A DNA stretch of 64,000 bases from Burkholderiaceae bacterium (GCA_023150375.1 JAKLLA010000010.1:90396-154395); one strand, 5' to 3'; shown: positions 38,935-47,517, counted from the first letter of the stretch. Numbers and translations: made by a program. Notes: generated by a model from the sequence alone, not told the origin.

Positions 38935-39258
38935 TCAGGCGGCTTCGCGATGGCGACCGGCCATCAGGATGCTGGCGTGCAGGCGCGAGACGCTGTCGTT
39001 GGCGGCGCTCTTGCCGTGGTTGGTCAGCAGGTTCCACACCAGGTCGTCGTCGCAGCGCATGCGGCACAGCAGCGTGTTGCCCGAGGCGATCTTCATCATC
39101 TGCGCCGGCGAGAGCATCTCGATCAGCGTGGCCGTCTCTTCGGAGACGCCCAGACGGAACAGCGCCTGCTCGCGGTCGGCGCGGATGAGGCTCTGCGCCA
39201 GCATCAGGTACGACAGGTTGGCTTCGCGGATCTCGGAGAGGATCTGTTCGGTGTTCAT
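38935..39258 (-). CDS. flhD: FlhD, flagellar master regulator subunit
   Basis: 107 residues from MNTEQIL, whose ATG follows the ribosome site AAGGAGCC in the coding direction; a longer open frame upstream is not supported. Family text NLSYLMLAQSLIRADREQALFRLGVSEE and ASGNTLLCRMR is typical. Top of the flagellar hierarchy; presence of flhDC rather than a sigma-54 regulator of the FleQ type fits the promoter types seen in the window. Confidence 0.95.
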   Translation of the reverse strand: MNTEQILSEIREANLSYLMLAQSLIRADREQALFRLGVSEETATLIEMLSPAQMMKIASGNTLLCRMRCDDDLVWNLLTNHGKSAANDSVSRLHASILMAGRHREAA

Positions 39259-39679
39259 GACGGGCTCCTTGCGGGGGTGGAGCGCTGCTTCTTCCCTGCA
39301 GCGCCTCGGTCTCAACGTGAAATGAATTGTGAAGAGACGAACTGGCCTGCAACATCAGTTCACTTCCACGCCTTGAGTCCGGCAAACGCCATGCACCGTG
39401 TCAGGCAGATTCCTACACGTTGTCGTCCATCGGGAGGGGGCGGCGCGCGCCGGGGGGCGTGCGCGCAACGATCGGGAATCGTCCCGGGGGGGCAGGGCCG
39501 GGCCGCCGCGCGGGGCGATGCCTGCCTGGCAGCGCTGTGAAGCGCCTGATCCGGAGTGGGCGGGAGCGGGGCCCCAGTCGCCGCGCGCGCCGCAGGGCCG
39601 CAGCGGGCGGGCGAACCTGGGGGCCGCGGCTGCGTCCGTCGGGGCGGGCGAGCTCGGCCCGGCCGGACCGCTGGAGGGG
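39259..39679. other. 421-base intergenic region upstream of flhDC
   Basis: No gene is supported here. The first 120 bases next to flhD are relatively AT rich (for example gtgaaatgaattgtgaag at 39316-39333), as expected of a regulated promoter region, but I could not choose a firm -35/-10 pair. The remaining bases to 39679 are extremely GC rich and only carry reading frames that shadow the opposite strand. Confidence 0.5.
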
Positions 39680-40726
39680 TCAGCCCAGCGAATGGGCCTG
39701 CAGCCGTGCGCCTACCTGGCCGATCTGGCTTGGATCGGGCCACCAGGCCGGCCCGGCACCGTGCTGGGCCGGCGTCAGGCGTGCCGATGCGGCGGGGCGC
39801 AGCTCGTCGATGGCGCTCAGGCGCAGCCCGGTGTGGCCGACCGACGGCAGCGGCCGGATCGGACGGTCACGCCGGACCGCCGGAGGGGCCGAGCGTGCCA
39901 GCAGGGCGTCGATGGAGGCCACCACCCGGGCCATCGCCGGCGGAACCTCGATCGGCAGCTCGGCTGGCACCTGCGCCGGATGGGGCAGGGGCTGCAGCTG
40001 CACGAAGGGCAGTGCGAACAGGTGCAGCCAGCAGCGCTCCAGCATCGGGCGGTACAGGGCTTCGCTGCGCAGCAGCGCGTCCAGGCGGGCCAGCGCATCG
40101 GGGGCTGCGTGCAGCAGGGCGAGCACCCGATCGTTGCGCACCGCGAACACGCCTTCCGGCGCTGCGATGCCCAGGTCGGCCGAGGCGGCCTGGCCGGCCA
40201 GGCCGTGCAGACCGGCCAGATCGAGGAAGTGCGCCAGCAGGTTCTCGCCCGACGCCAGTGCGTGGCGCCGCCGGTAGCTTTCGGCGAGCTGCACGGCATC
40301 GGCGTCGACATGCCCGAGGGGGGCCAGCGTCACCGGGCAGAAATGCGCCTGGCGCGGCGCCGCACCGGCGCTCCCGGCGCGCCGCCCCAGCGGCTGGACC
40401 TCGGCCCAGAGCGCGGGGCTTGCGAGCTGTGCGCGCAGCGCGGGAGCTTGCCGCAGGGCATCGGCGGGCGCGAAGACGGTCCAGCCCGCCGGATCGAGGT
40501 CCGGCGACTCACCCCGGGCAATGCGCGCCGCCAGGGTCTGCAGGTACTGCAGGTGGCTGCCGGCGGCTCCGGTGTCCGTGCGCCAGACGTGCACCCAGGT
40601 CGGCGTCGGCCAGTGCGGATCCTCCACCGCGCCAGCCGACTGGCAGAGCTGCACGCGGCAGTGCGCGGGCAGTTCGGCCAGCCAGTCGAGGGCTTCGTCG
40701 CGACGGGCGAGCACGAGATCGATCAT
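39680..40726 (-). CDS. Unknown protein beside flagellin-modification genes (DUF3431-like start)
   Basis: 348 residues. The opening MIDLVLARRDEALDWLAELP, followed by a short strand, looks like DUF3431 and glycosyltransferase-like proteins that begin with a VVxRxxExLxWL pattern. That is the only resemblance I can name. Further on it has HFCPVTLAPLGHVDADAVQLAESYRRRH and a Trp-containing C-terminal segment (YRPMLERCWLHLF). No signal peptide or membrane helix. It ends a minus-strand run fliB - GT2 - this gene. Function unknown; a role in flagellin modification is inferred from place alone. Confidence 0.7.
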   Translation of the reverse strand: MIDLVLARRDEALDWLAELPAHCRVQLCQSAGAVEDPHWPTPTWVHVWRTDTGAAGSHLQYLQTLAARIARGESPDLDPAGWTVFAPADALRQAPALRAQLASPALWAEVQPLGRRAGSAGAAPRQAHFCPVTLAPLGHVDADAVQLAESYRRRHALASGENLLAHFLDLAGLHGLAGQAASADLGIAAPEGVFAVRNDRVLALLHAAPDALARLDALLRSEALYRPMLERCWLHLFALPFVQLQPLPHPAQVPAELPIEVPPAMARVVASIDALLARSAPPAVRRDRPIRPLPSVGHTGLRLSAIDELRPAASARLTPAQHGAGPAWWPDPSQIGQVGARLQAHSLG

Positions 40727-40898
40727 GGCCGGAGGCTCCTGCAGGGGGTCGGGCACCCGACAGCGGGCGCCATGGCGGCACTCTAGGGTCCGCGTCGCCC
40801 TGCCGATCGAGGGAACTGCGCCGGTTTTTCCGTTTCGATCCGCGGCATCGCCGTGGGCGAGCGGGGCCGCGCGGGCCGCCAGGCCCGACCGTGCCGGC

Positions 40899-41924
40899 TC
40901 AGCCGGGCCGGTGGAGATGGGCGCGCAGCACTGCGAGGTTGTGCTCGGCCAGGTGGCTTCCGCGACCGTGGACGCTGCCGTCCAGATCCGGGCGTTCGCC
41001 GATCTCCAGGCAGCGTTGCCAGGCGGCCTCGGCCAGCGGCAGCCAGTGGTCGCGGGCCCGACCCGGATCCTGCAGAGCCTGGTCGAGCAGCAGGTCACCG
41101 AGCGTGAAGAAGAAGTCGGGCGAGTGCGGCCATGCCTGCAACTGGGATTCGGCCAGTTCCAGCGCCTGCTCGCGTCTGCCGGCCCGGCCCAGACACTGCA
41201 GCAGCCGCACGAGCAGCTCATGCCGCCAGGCCGCGCGCGCCGGTGTCGCCGCCCAGGCGCGCGCGAACCAGTCGCTGGCCTCGGCGGCTTCGTCGAGGGC
41301 CTGGGCCTCCTTGCCGAGCTGGTACAGCGTGTAGGGGTCGTCGGGCCGCTCCTGCAGGTCGCGCAGCAGCAACGTGCGGTTGCGGTCACGCTTGCCGGCC
41401 CGCTGCGGGCCCAGGTAACCGTCGTGTTCGACGTGGAGGTTCAGTCGTCGACGCGGCAGGGGGGTGCAGACCTGTTCGTGGATCCGTCCCTGGTAGCGCG
41501 CCTGGCGGGGCAGGAGTCGGGTGATCCAGGCCTGGTGCCGCTGGGCAGGGCCTGCCGGCTGCCCGGCCGCGCCGCTCTGGAAGTTGCTGTGCACGCAGAT
41601 CACGCCCAGCTGTGGCGGCTGCCGGGTCCAGGGCCGCAGCAGCTCCCCGCCCTGGGTCAGTTGCTCGTCGGCGTCCAGGACGAGGTGCCAGTCGGCGTCG
41701 GCAAGCTCGAGGGCCTGATTGCGCGCCTGCGCGAAGCTGTCCGCCCAGGCACGGTGATGCACTTCGGCGCCGGCGGCGCGGGCAAGATCGGGCGTGCCGT
41801 CGACCGAGCCGGTATCGAGCACGAGCATCCGGTCGACCCAGGGCCTGGCGCTGTCCAGGCAGCGGCGGATGCAGCGGGCCTCGTCGCGGGCGATCACGAC
41901 GAGGGCGAGCGTGGGGGTGCGCAT
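40899..41924 (-). CDS. Family 2 glycosyltransferase with helical-repeat C-terminus
   Basis: 341 residues. GT-A fold at the N-terminus: VVIARDEARCIRRCLDS, LVLDTGSVDGTPDLAR and the metal-binding LVLDADEQL (D84, D86). After about residue 185 the protein turns into TPR-like helices (DPYTLYQLGKEAQALDEAAEASDWFARA). GT2-plus-TPR proteins of this layout next to flagellin genes glycosylate flagellin in several bacteria, so that is the best guess; LPS or other targets remain possible. 41 bases downstream of fliB on the same strand. Confidence 0.85.
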   Translation of the reverse strand: MRTPTLALVVIARDEARCIRRCLDSARPWVDRMLVLDTGSVDGTPDLARAAGAEVHHRAWADSFAQARNQALELADADWHLVLDADEQLTQGGELLRPWTRQPPQLGVICVHSNFQSGAAGQPAGPAQRHQAWITRLLPRQARYQGRIHEQVCTPLPRRRLNLHVEHDGYLGPQRAGKRDRNRTLLLRDLQERPDDPYTLYQLGKEAQALDEAAEASDWFARAWAATPARAAWRHELLVRLLQCLGRAGRREQALELAESQLQAWPHSPDFFFTLGDLLLDQALQDPGRARDHWLPLAEAAWQRCLEIGERPDLDGSVHGRGSHLAEHNLAVLRAHLHRPG

Positions 41925-41965
41925 CGATGCGGCTGCTGGGCGGCGGGCGCGGGGGACCGGGGCGG

Positions 41966-43216
41966 TCAGGGCCGGATCAGCCGCACCAGGTGATGCAGCT
42001 GGCCGATCGGCGAGCCGCCCAGCACCTGGTTGACCTTGCGGGCGAACTCGGCATCGTGCTGGAAGCGGCGGCAGAACACCTGCACGGTGTCCACCGGTCC
42101 CGGTCGGTCGGCCTGCGGGTCGTTTGCCTGCACGGCCAGCATGAAGCGCACGATCCCGTGGCGGGCCACCAGCGCCAGATAGTGCGCATAGGGCGTGGTC
42201 ATGCCGAAGGGGAAGTTCTCCCGGAACATGTCGTTGAGCAGGTGGTTGTCGAACAGGAACGGCGTGTCGGCCAGACCGGCAGGCAGGCCCTCCAGGCCCT
42301 GCGCGTAGGCGGCGGCCATGTCGTCCAGGTGCACCTGACTGCGTCCGTCCCCCTGCGTCAGGCCCCGCCAGATCGACTCCGTGACCCGGTTCTGCAGCGC
42401 CGAGGCGACGCGCACGTTCTTGGTGGACCAGAGCTGTCCGTACAGGCGCGCCTGGTTCCGGCGGTCTGCGGCGATGTCGGCAAACTCCCGGCCGATGTTT
42501 CCCGAGGCCACCAGTTCCGTGGTTGCGGCGATGCCGGCGGCGACCTGCTCCGGCCGCCCGGATTGCGCGGCCTCGGTGAGCAGTTGGCAGAAGAGCCCCA
42601 GCAGGACCAGCCGCTGCCAGAGCGGCAGGTCGGTGGTCTGCATCAGGCCGAAGCAGAAGGTCCGGGCCTCGTCGGCCACCTCGGCGGGAAATCCCGCCGC
42701 CTCGGCAGGGAGGGCGGCCGCCGCCGCGGCGGCTTGCCGCACCCGCAGCTCGGTGCCGATGAAGGTCAGCGTATCCGGCCGGGCCAGCGCCAGGCGGGCT
42801 GCCTCCGGACAGGACAGGGACAGGGCCTGTTCCCAGCGGTTGCCGATGCGGCGCGTGGCGCGCGGGTAGGAGAAGCAGGTGTCGCTCAGCAGATCTTCGC
42901 CGCCGTGTTTCTGCAGCGTGCACCAGCCATCGTCCATCAAGGGGCAGGCGTGGCTGCCATCGACCAGCCGGATGCTGGCGTAGTGGGCCTGTGTGCCCGG
43001 CGTGGCCTTCTGCAGGTGGTCGACCAGCCGGACCGGAAAGCCCTGCCGGTCCAGCTTGCGGTAGGTCTGGTAGGAGGCCTTGTCGATCGTGACGCGCCAG
43101 CCGGTGCAGCAGTTGTCCCGGCAGTCCGGCCCGGTGCAACGGAAGTCCGCGACGTAGTCGGGCGTCAGTGCCGTCACGGTTCGCACGGGGTGGACGATCT
43201 TCGGCAGGGCGGACAT
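41966..43216 (-). CDS. fliB: FliB, flagellin lysine-N-methylase
   Basis: 416 residues. Cysteine-rich signature of FliB: FRCTGPDCRDNCCTGWRV with IDKASY shortly after, then ACPLMDDGWCTLQ and SDTCFSYPR; these cysteines are the likely Fe-S cluster ligands of the family. FliB methylates surface lysines of flagellin in Salmonella. Here the gene lies 362 bases upstream of two flagellin genes on the opposite strand. Whether it is transcribed with the GT2 gene is likely from spacing but not proven. Confidence 0.92.
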   Translation of the reverse strand: MSALPKIVHPVRTVTALTPDYVADFRCTGPDCRDNCCTGWRVTIDKASYQTYRKLDRQGFPVRLVDHLQKATPGTQAHYASIRLVDGSHACPLMDDGWCTLQKHGGEDLLSDTCFSYPRATRRIGNRWEQALSLSCPEAARLALARPDTLTFIGTELRVRQAAAAAAALPAEAAGFPAEVADEARTFCFGLMQTTDLPLWQRLVLLGLFCQLLTEAAQSGRPEQVAAGIAATTELVASGNIGREFADIAADRRNQARLYGQLWSTKNVRVASALQNRVTESIWRGLTQGDGRSQVHLDDMAAAYAQGLEGLPAGLADTPFLFDNHLLNDMFRENFPFGMTTPYAHYLALVARHGIVRFMLAVQANDPQADRPGPVDTVQVFCRRFQHDAEFARKVNQVLGGSPIGQLHHLVRLIRP

Positions 43217-43380
43217 GGTGGGGGCGGTGAGCGATCGGACGGCTCAGTCTAGGCAGGCGCCGGCCGGTCGAAGGCCCGAATTGAACCCGGTTCGTGCGGT
43301 GCTTGTGCCCCGTCCGGGCGCGTGGGAGGTGACGCCGGGCGCCCGCACGAACTCGCCGTTCCTGCGCCCGCAGATTTCTC

Positions 43381-43408
43381 TCAAGTCGCGCGCAGCGGGC
43401 TCCGATAA
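43381..43408 (+). promoter_or_regulatory. FliA (sigma-28) promoter of fliC1
   Basis: TCAAGTCG, 12 bases, TCCGATAA. Same spacing class (TCAAG-N17-CGATA) as the motA and fliS promoters. The start would be near 43416, giving a leader of about 160 bases before the flagellin gene. Confidence 0.8.
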
Positions 43409-43551
43409 GCCTCACAACGGATCGAACAGGCCAGCCGAACGATCCGCAGAGCAGTCGGCCGACTCGAGGGCGCAAAGCATCCAACGGTTGACAAGTAGCA
43501 CCGACCGACAGTGTGGCCCCGGAGTTTTGCAGGGGTTCGCTGCCGATGTCA

Positions 43552-43567
43552 CTTGAATCTTCAAGTT
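43552..43567 (+). repeat. Palindrome beside the fliC1 ribosome site
   Basis: ACTTGA-ATCT-TCAAGT is a perfect inverted repeat of six-base arms (seven if the loop is two bases). It ends directly before TAGGAG (43568-43573), the ribosome site of fliC1. As RNA it would form a small hairpin flanking the initiation region; as DNA it could bind a dimeric regulator. Confidence 0.45.
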
Positions 43568-43578
43568 AGGAGTCCACC

Positions 43579-44394
43579 ATGGGATCGATCAATACCAACG
43601 TGATTTCGCTGAACGCTCAGCGCAATACCGCAGCCTCCCAGTCGTCGCTGTCGACCTCGATGCAGCGTCTGTCCTCCGGCCTGCGCGTCAATTCCGCCAA
43701 GGACGATGCGGCCGGTCTGGCCATCGCCGAGCGCATGCAGGCCCAGGTGAAGGGCATGAACGTCGCCGTCCGCAACGCCAACGATGCGGTGTCGATGATG
43801 CAGACCGCCGAAGGCGCGACCTCCAAGATCGGCGACATGCTGCAGCGCATGCGTGAACTGGCCGTGCAGTCGGCCAACGCGACCAACGGTACCGACGATC
43901 GGGCCAATCTGGACGCCGAGTTCCAGGAGCTGTCGAGTGAAATCACCCGCACGCTCGACAATACCAAGTTCAACGGGACCCAGGTTCTCAAGGCGACCAC
44001 CGACCAGGTTTTCCAGGTGGGTGCCAACAAGGGTGAAACCATCACCGTGAAGGCCCAGGACCTGAGCAGCGGAGATTTGTCCACGGCGATCGGCGGGGAT
44101 ATCACCGATGCGACCAATGCCAATACGGCCCTCGACAATATCGACAAGGCGCTGACGCAGGTCAACACGGCGCGCGCCACCTTCGGTGCGGTGCAGAACC
44201 GCTTCGACTCGGCGATCTCGGTGCTGCAGACCGCCTCGGAGAACCAGGCCGCCGCCCGGGGCCGCATCATGGATGCGGACTTCGCCACCGAGACGGCGAA
44301 CCTGTCGCGTGCCCAGGTGCTGCAGCAGGCCGGCAACGCGATGATCGCGCAGGCGAATCAGCTGCCCCAGCAGGTGCTCTCGCTGCTGCGCTGA
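43579..44394 (+). CDS. fliC: Flagellin 1
   Basis: 271 residues, short for a flagellin: conserved D0 and D1 domains at both ends (SINTNVISLNAQRN, SSGLRVNSAKDDAAGLAIAERM; ARGRIMDADFATETANLSRA, AMIAQANQLPQQVLSLLR) with only a small middle part and no large D2/D3 insert. The D1 helix LQRMRELAVQSANATN matches the region seen by TLR5. It has a FliA promoter, a TAGGAG ribosome site and its own intrinsic terminator. Lysines are few and are candidate FliB targets. Confidence 0.96.
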   Translation: MGSINTNVISLNAQRNTAASQSSLSTSMQRLSSGLRVNSAKDDAAGLAIAERMQAQVKGMNVAVRNANDAVSMMQTAEGATSKIGDMLQRMRELAVQSANATNGTDDRANLDAEFQELSSEITRTLDNTKFNGTQVLKATTDQVFQVGANKGETITVKAQDLSSGDLSTAIGGDITDATNANTALDNIDKALTQVNTARATFGAVQNRFDSAISVLQTASENQAAARGRIMDADFATETANLSRAQVLQQAGNAMIAQANQLPQQVLSLLR

Positions 44395-44433
44395 TGACCC
44401 GGCAGCGCGCCTGATGGGCTGTGCCCGTCCTTG

Positions 44434-44473
44434 CGCCAAGAAGCAGGCCTTTCGGTCTGCTTCTTGGCGTTTT
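44434..44473 (+). terminator. Intrinsic terminator after fliC1
   Basis: CGCCAAGAAGCAG (44434-44446), a ten-base loop, CTGCTTCTTGGCG (44457-44469), then TTTT: a perfect 13-bp stem with a T run, 39 bases after the fliC1 stop. The clearest terminator in the window. Confidence 0.93.
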
Positions 44474-44571
44474 GTCTTGTGTCCGGCTGCACAGAATGGC
44501 GGTGTGGAAGTCGGTGTGGCTTCCTGTCCGGCGCCATCCTGGCCGCCGCCCTCGCATTTGGAGTCATCACC

Positions 44572-45393
44572 ATGCCGCAGACGATCAACACCAACCTGGC
44601 CTCGCTGAACGCCCAGCGTCACCTGAACGGATCCCAGGCGTCGCTGTCGACGTCGATGCAGCGACTCTCGTCGGGTCTTCGGGTGAACAGCGCGAAGGAC
44701 GACGCCGCAGGTCTGGCCATTGCCGAGCGCATGAATGCCCAGGTGCGGGGCATGAACGTGGCCGTGCGCAATGCCAACGACGGCATCTCGATGATGCAGA
44801 CCGCCGAAGGCGGGGTCGGCAAGATCTCCGACATGCTGCAGCGCATGCGCGAACTGGCGGTGCAGTCGGCCAACGCCACCAACGGCACCGACGACCGGCT
44901 GAACCTCGACGCCGAGTTTCAGGAGCTGTCCGACGAGATCACCCGCACGCTGGACAACACCAAGTTCAACGGCAGCGCGGTCCTCAAGACCACGGTCGAC
45001 ATGGACTTCCAGGTCGGCGCGAACAACGGCGAGATCATCACGGTCAAGGCCCAGGATCTGAGTTCGGGCGACATCGTCACGGCCATCGGCGGAGACATCA
45101 CGGACGTGGCCAACTCCACCAAGGCGCTCGACGACATCGACAAGGCGCTGACCCAGGTGAACACCGCGCGGGCCAACTACGGCGCCGTGCAGAACCGCTT
45201 CGAATCCGCGATCTCGGTGCTGCAGACCGCCTCGGAGAACCAGGCCGCGGCGCGCGGGCGCATCATGGATGCGGACTTCGCCGCCGAGACGGCCAGCCTG
45301 TCGCGCGCCCAGGTGCTGCAGCAGGCCGGCAATGCCATGGTGGCACAGGCCAACCAGCTGCCGCAGCAGGTGCTCAAGCTGCTGCAAGGCTGA
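44572..45393 (+). CDS. fliC: Flagellin 2
   Basis: 273 residues from MPQTINTNLASLNAQRHL; the frame is open upstream, but this start aligns with flagellin 1. The two flagellins are tandem copies that differ mainly in the middle and at scattered surface positions. It lies after a strong terminator and no FliA-type promoter was found between the two genes, so its expression must come from read-through or another promoter type. Likely a second filament subunit. It ends with QQVLKLLQG. Confidence 0.95.
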   Translation: MPQTINTNLASLNAQRHLNGSQASLSTSMQRLSSGLRVNSAKDDAAGLAIAERMNAQVRGMNVAVRNANDGISMMQTAEGGVGKISDMLQRMRELAVQSANATNGTDDRLNLDAEFQELSDEITRTLDNTKFNGSAVLKTTVDMDFQVGANNGEIITVKAQDLSSGDIVTAIGGDITDVANSTKALDDIDKALTQVNTARANYGAVQNRFESAISVLQTASENQAAARGRIMDADFAAETASLSRAQVLQQAGNAMVAQANQLPQQVLKLLQG

Positions 45394-45399
45394 ACGGTG

Positions 45400-45419
45400 C
45401 CCCCTCGCAGGCGGGGGGG
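45400..45419 (+). terminator. GC hairpin after fliC2
   Basis: CCCCCTCGC-AG-GCGGGGGGG can pair over eight to nine bases (one G-T) and starts seven bases after the fliC2 stop. No T run follows. A weak or partial terminator. Confidence 0.45.
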
Positions 45420-45440
45420 TGAGCCGATGGCGTGCGGCCA

Positions 45441-45467
45441 TCAAGTTCGCGCCCGGCATGCCGATAG
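45441..45467 (+). promoter_or_regulatory. FliA (sigma-28) promoter of fliD
   Basis: TCAAGTTC, 11 bases, GCCGATAG. This is the closest of the five to the enterobacterial FliA consensus in its -10 and spacing. Start near 45475, about 55 bases before fliD. Confidence 0.87.
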
Positions 45468-45530
45468 ATCAATGAACCGGGGGGCTGCACGCCGTCCGGG
45501 CGTTGTCTTTCGCCGTGCACATGGAGCCTG

Positions 45531-46979
45531 ATGATGGCCAGTATTTCTTCCGCCGGTCTCGGCAGCGGCATCAACGTCGAGAGCGTCGTCTCCCAGTTGA
45601 TGGCGGTGGAGCGGCAGCCGCTCGTCCAGATGCAGGCCGAGGCGAGCAAGATCGACGCGAAGATCTCCGCCTACGGCAAGATCCAGAGCCACGTCTCGGC
45701 TCTGCGCGATGCGGCGTCGAACCTCACCAAGGCCTCCACCTGGGGGGACAGCCGGGCCAGCAGCTCGGATGCGGCGGTCGTCTCGGCCACGGGAAGCCCC
45801 TCGGCGGTGGCCGGCTCCTACAACGTGGCCGTGCAGCAGCTCGCCGCCGGTCAGGCCGTCGCGAGCACGGCCTTCGCGAGCCTCGACTCGACGGTCGGCG
45901 CCGGAACCCTCAGCATCGACACGGGCAGCTGGAGCCCCACGCAGGACAGCTTCACGCCCCGGCCCGGGTCGTCCACGATCAATGTGAGCATCAGCGCCGA
46001 CGACACCCTGGCCGAGGTGCGCGACAAGATCAACAGCGTCGGCGCCGGTGTCACCGCCAGCATCGTGACCGACAGCAGCGGGGCTCGCCTGGTGCTCCGC
46101 TCGGGGGCGACCGGTGAATCCAATGCGTTTCGCATCATCGTCGCCGACAGCGACGGGAACGGCGCGGATGCGGCCGGGCTGTCCCGGCTGGGCTACGACC
46201 CCCCCTCCGGCGCGGTGGCGATGACGCGCACGCAGACTGCCGCCGATGCCCGCGCGACGATCGACGGGCTGGCCGTGACCTCGGCGAGCAACACCCTGAC
46301 CGACGTCGTGCCGGGCGTGACGCTCGGGCTGTCCAAGGTGAGCGCGGATCCGGTGGAGGTCCGTGTGACCTCCAATACCGAGAACATCCAGAAGGCGGTG
46401 AGCGACTTCGCCACGGCCTACAACGACCTGGCCCGCTACCTCACGACGCAGACGCGCTACGACAGCGCGACCAAGGTCGCCGGTTCCCTGCAGGGCGACG
46501 CGTCGGTCAATGCCCTGTATGCCGGCCTGCGCAGCATCGTCGGTGGATCCAGTTCGGCCTCTTCCGTGCTGCGTCGCCTGTCCGACGTGGGGCTCGACCC
46601 CCAGCGCGACGGCACGCTGAAGGTCGATACGACGAAGCTGTCGGACAACCTGGCGACCCGGCTTGCCGAGGTTCGCAAGCTGTTCTCCACCAGCGGGAGC
46701 CTGGGCGACGAGAGCAGCGGCTTTGCGCAGAAACTGCGCCGCTGGGGCGATACGGTGCTGGGCTCGGACGGGTCGATCACGACACGCTCGGACAGCCTGC
46801 GCCGCTTGAAGGACAGCAACGCCGACAAGCAGGAGTTCTTCGAGCAGCGCATGAGCCAGGTCGAGAAGCGCATGCGCGCGCAGTACACCGCCCTGGATAC
46901 GCAGATGGCGAAGATGAGCGCGCTGCAGAGCTACGTCAGCCAGCAGGTTGCCGCGATGTCCAATCTCGACAACGGCTGA
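45531..46979 (+). CDS. fliD: FliD, flagellar filament cap
   Basis: 482 residues; two adjacent ATGs at 45531 and 45534 behind GGAG. N-terminal SISSAGLGSGINVESVVSQLMAVE and C-terminal coiled coil (KDSNADKQEFFEQRMSQVEKRMRAQYTALDTQM) are the conserved cap-protein ends that mimic flagellin D0; the middle D2/D3 part is variable. It forms the cap under which flagellin folds. Confidence 0.95.
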   Translation: MMASISSAGLGSGINVESVVSQLMAVERQPLVQMQAEASKIDAKISAYGKIQSHVSALRDAASNLTKASTWGDSRASSSDAAVVSATGSPSAVAGSYNVAVQQLAAGQAVASTAFASLDSTVGAGTLSIDTGSWSPTQDSFTPRPGSSTINVSISADDTLAEVRDKINSVGAGVTASIVTDSSGARLVLRSGATGESNAFRIIVADSDGNGADAAGLSRLGYDPPSGAVAMTRTQTAADARATIDGLAVTSASNTLTDVVPGVTLGLSKVSADPVEVRVTSNTENIQKAVSDFATAYNDLARYLTTQTRYDSATKVAGSLQGDASVNALYAGLRSIVGGSSSASSVLRRLSDVGLDPQRDGTLKVDTTKLSDNLATRLAEVRKLFSTSGSLGDESSGFAQKLRRWGDTVLGSDGSITTRSDSLRRLKDSNADKQEFFEQRMSQVEKRMRAQYTALDTQMAKMSALQSYVSQQVAAMSNLDNG

Positions 46980-46994
46980 TCGCAGCAGTTGTGC

Positions 46995-47022
46995 TCAAGT
47001 TGTCGGCTCCGTCGATCGATAA
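46995..47022 (+). promoter_or_regulatory. FliA (sigma-28) promoter of fliS
   Basis: TCAAGTTG, 12 bases, ATCGATAA, lying just after the fliD stop. Start near 47030, about 60 bases before fliS. It would also serve fliT and the PilZ gene. Confidence 0.78.
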
Positions 47023-47091
47023 CCTCTCTGTCACCCATCGATCCACACCCGGTCGGCAGCGATCGGTTCATCGTCAAACATCGCACGCGCC

Positions 47092-47517
47092 ATGTTCAGC
47101 TCTCCCTTCCAAGCAGCTCCTGGACGGTCCAACCAGTTCGCCAACCTGTACCGGCAGGTCGGCATCGAAACCGGCGTTTCGACCGCATCGCCGCACCGTC
47201 TGGTGCAGATGCTGTTCGACGGACTGGGCGAGCAGATCGCGCAGGCCAGGGCCGCCCTGATCGACGGCCGGGTCGAGGCGAAGGGCAGCCACATCGGCCG
47301 TGCCGCCCGCATTGTCGAGGAAGGACTGCGCGCCGGACTCGACCTGAAGGCCGGCGGTGAGCTCGCTGCCAACCTGCATGCCCTGTACGGCTATCTCGGG
47401 CTGCGCCTGACCCAGGCCAACCTGTACAACGACCCCGCGGCGCTCGACGAGGTCGAGCGTCTGGTGGCACCGCTGCGCGACGCCTGGGCGTCGATCGGCG
47501 AGCGCCTGCCCTCCTGA
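47092..47517 (+). CDS. fliS: FliS, flagellin export chaperone
   Basis: 141 residues. Family core: ANLYRQVGIETGVSTASPHRLVQMLFDGLGEQIAQARAAL, all-helical, with the conserved (S/A)PHxLIxMLYDG-type motif. It wraps the disordered C-terminal end of flagellin before export. Own FliA promoter. Confidence 0.94.
   Translation: MFSSPFQAAPGRSNQFANLYRQVGIETGVSTASPHRLVQMLFDGLGEQIAQARAALIDGRVEAKGSHIGRAARIVEEGLRAGLDLKAGGELAANLHALYGYLGLRLTQANLYNDPAALDEVERLVAPLRDAWASIGERLPS

Larger units (their letters stand above)
43217..43578. other. Intergenic region between fliB and fliC1
   Basis: 362 bases without a gene. It holds the FliA promoter of fliC1 (43381-43408), a leader of about 165 bases, and a palindrome next to the fliC1 ribosome site. 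On the minus strand a TAGACT hexamer (43245-43250 region) could serve as -10 for fliB, without a clear -35. Confidence 0.6.

Noticed and set aside
39398..40786. Plus-strand frame through the flhD upstream region and the opposite gene
   Set aside because: Arg/Gly/Gln-rich text with no motif; explained as a shadow of the minus-strand gene at 39680-40726.
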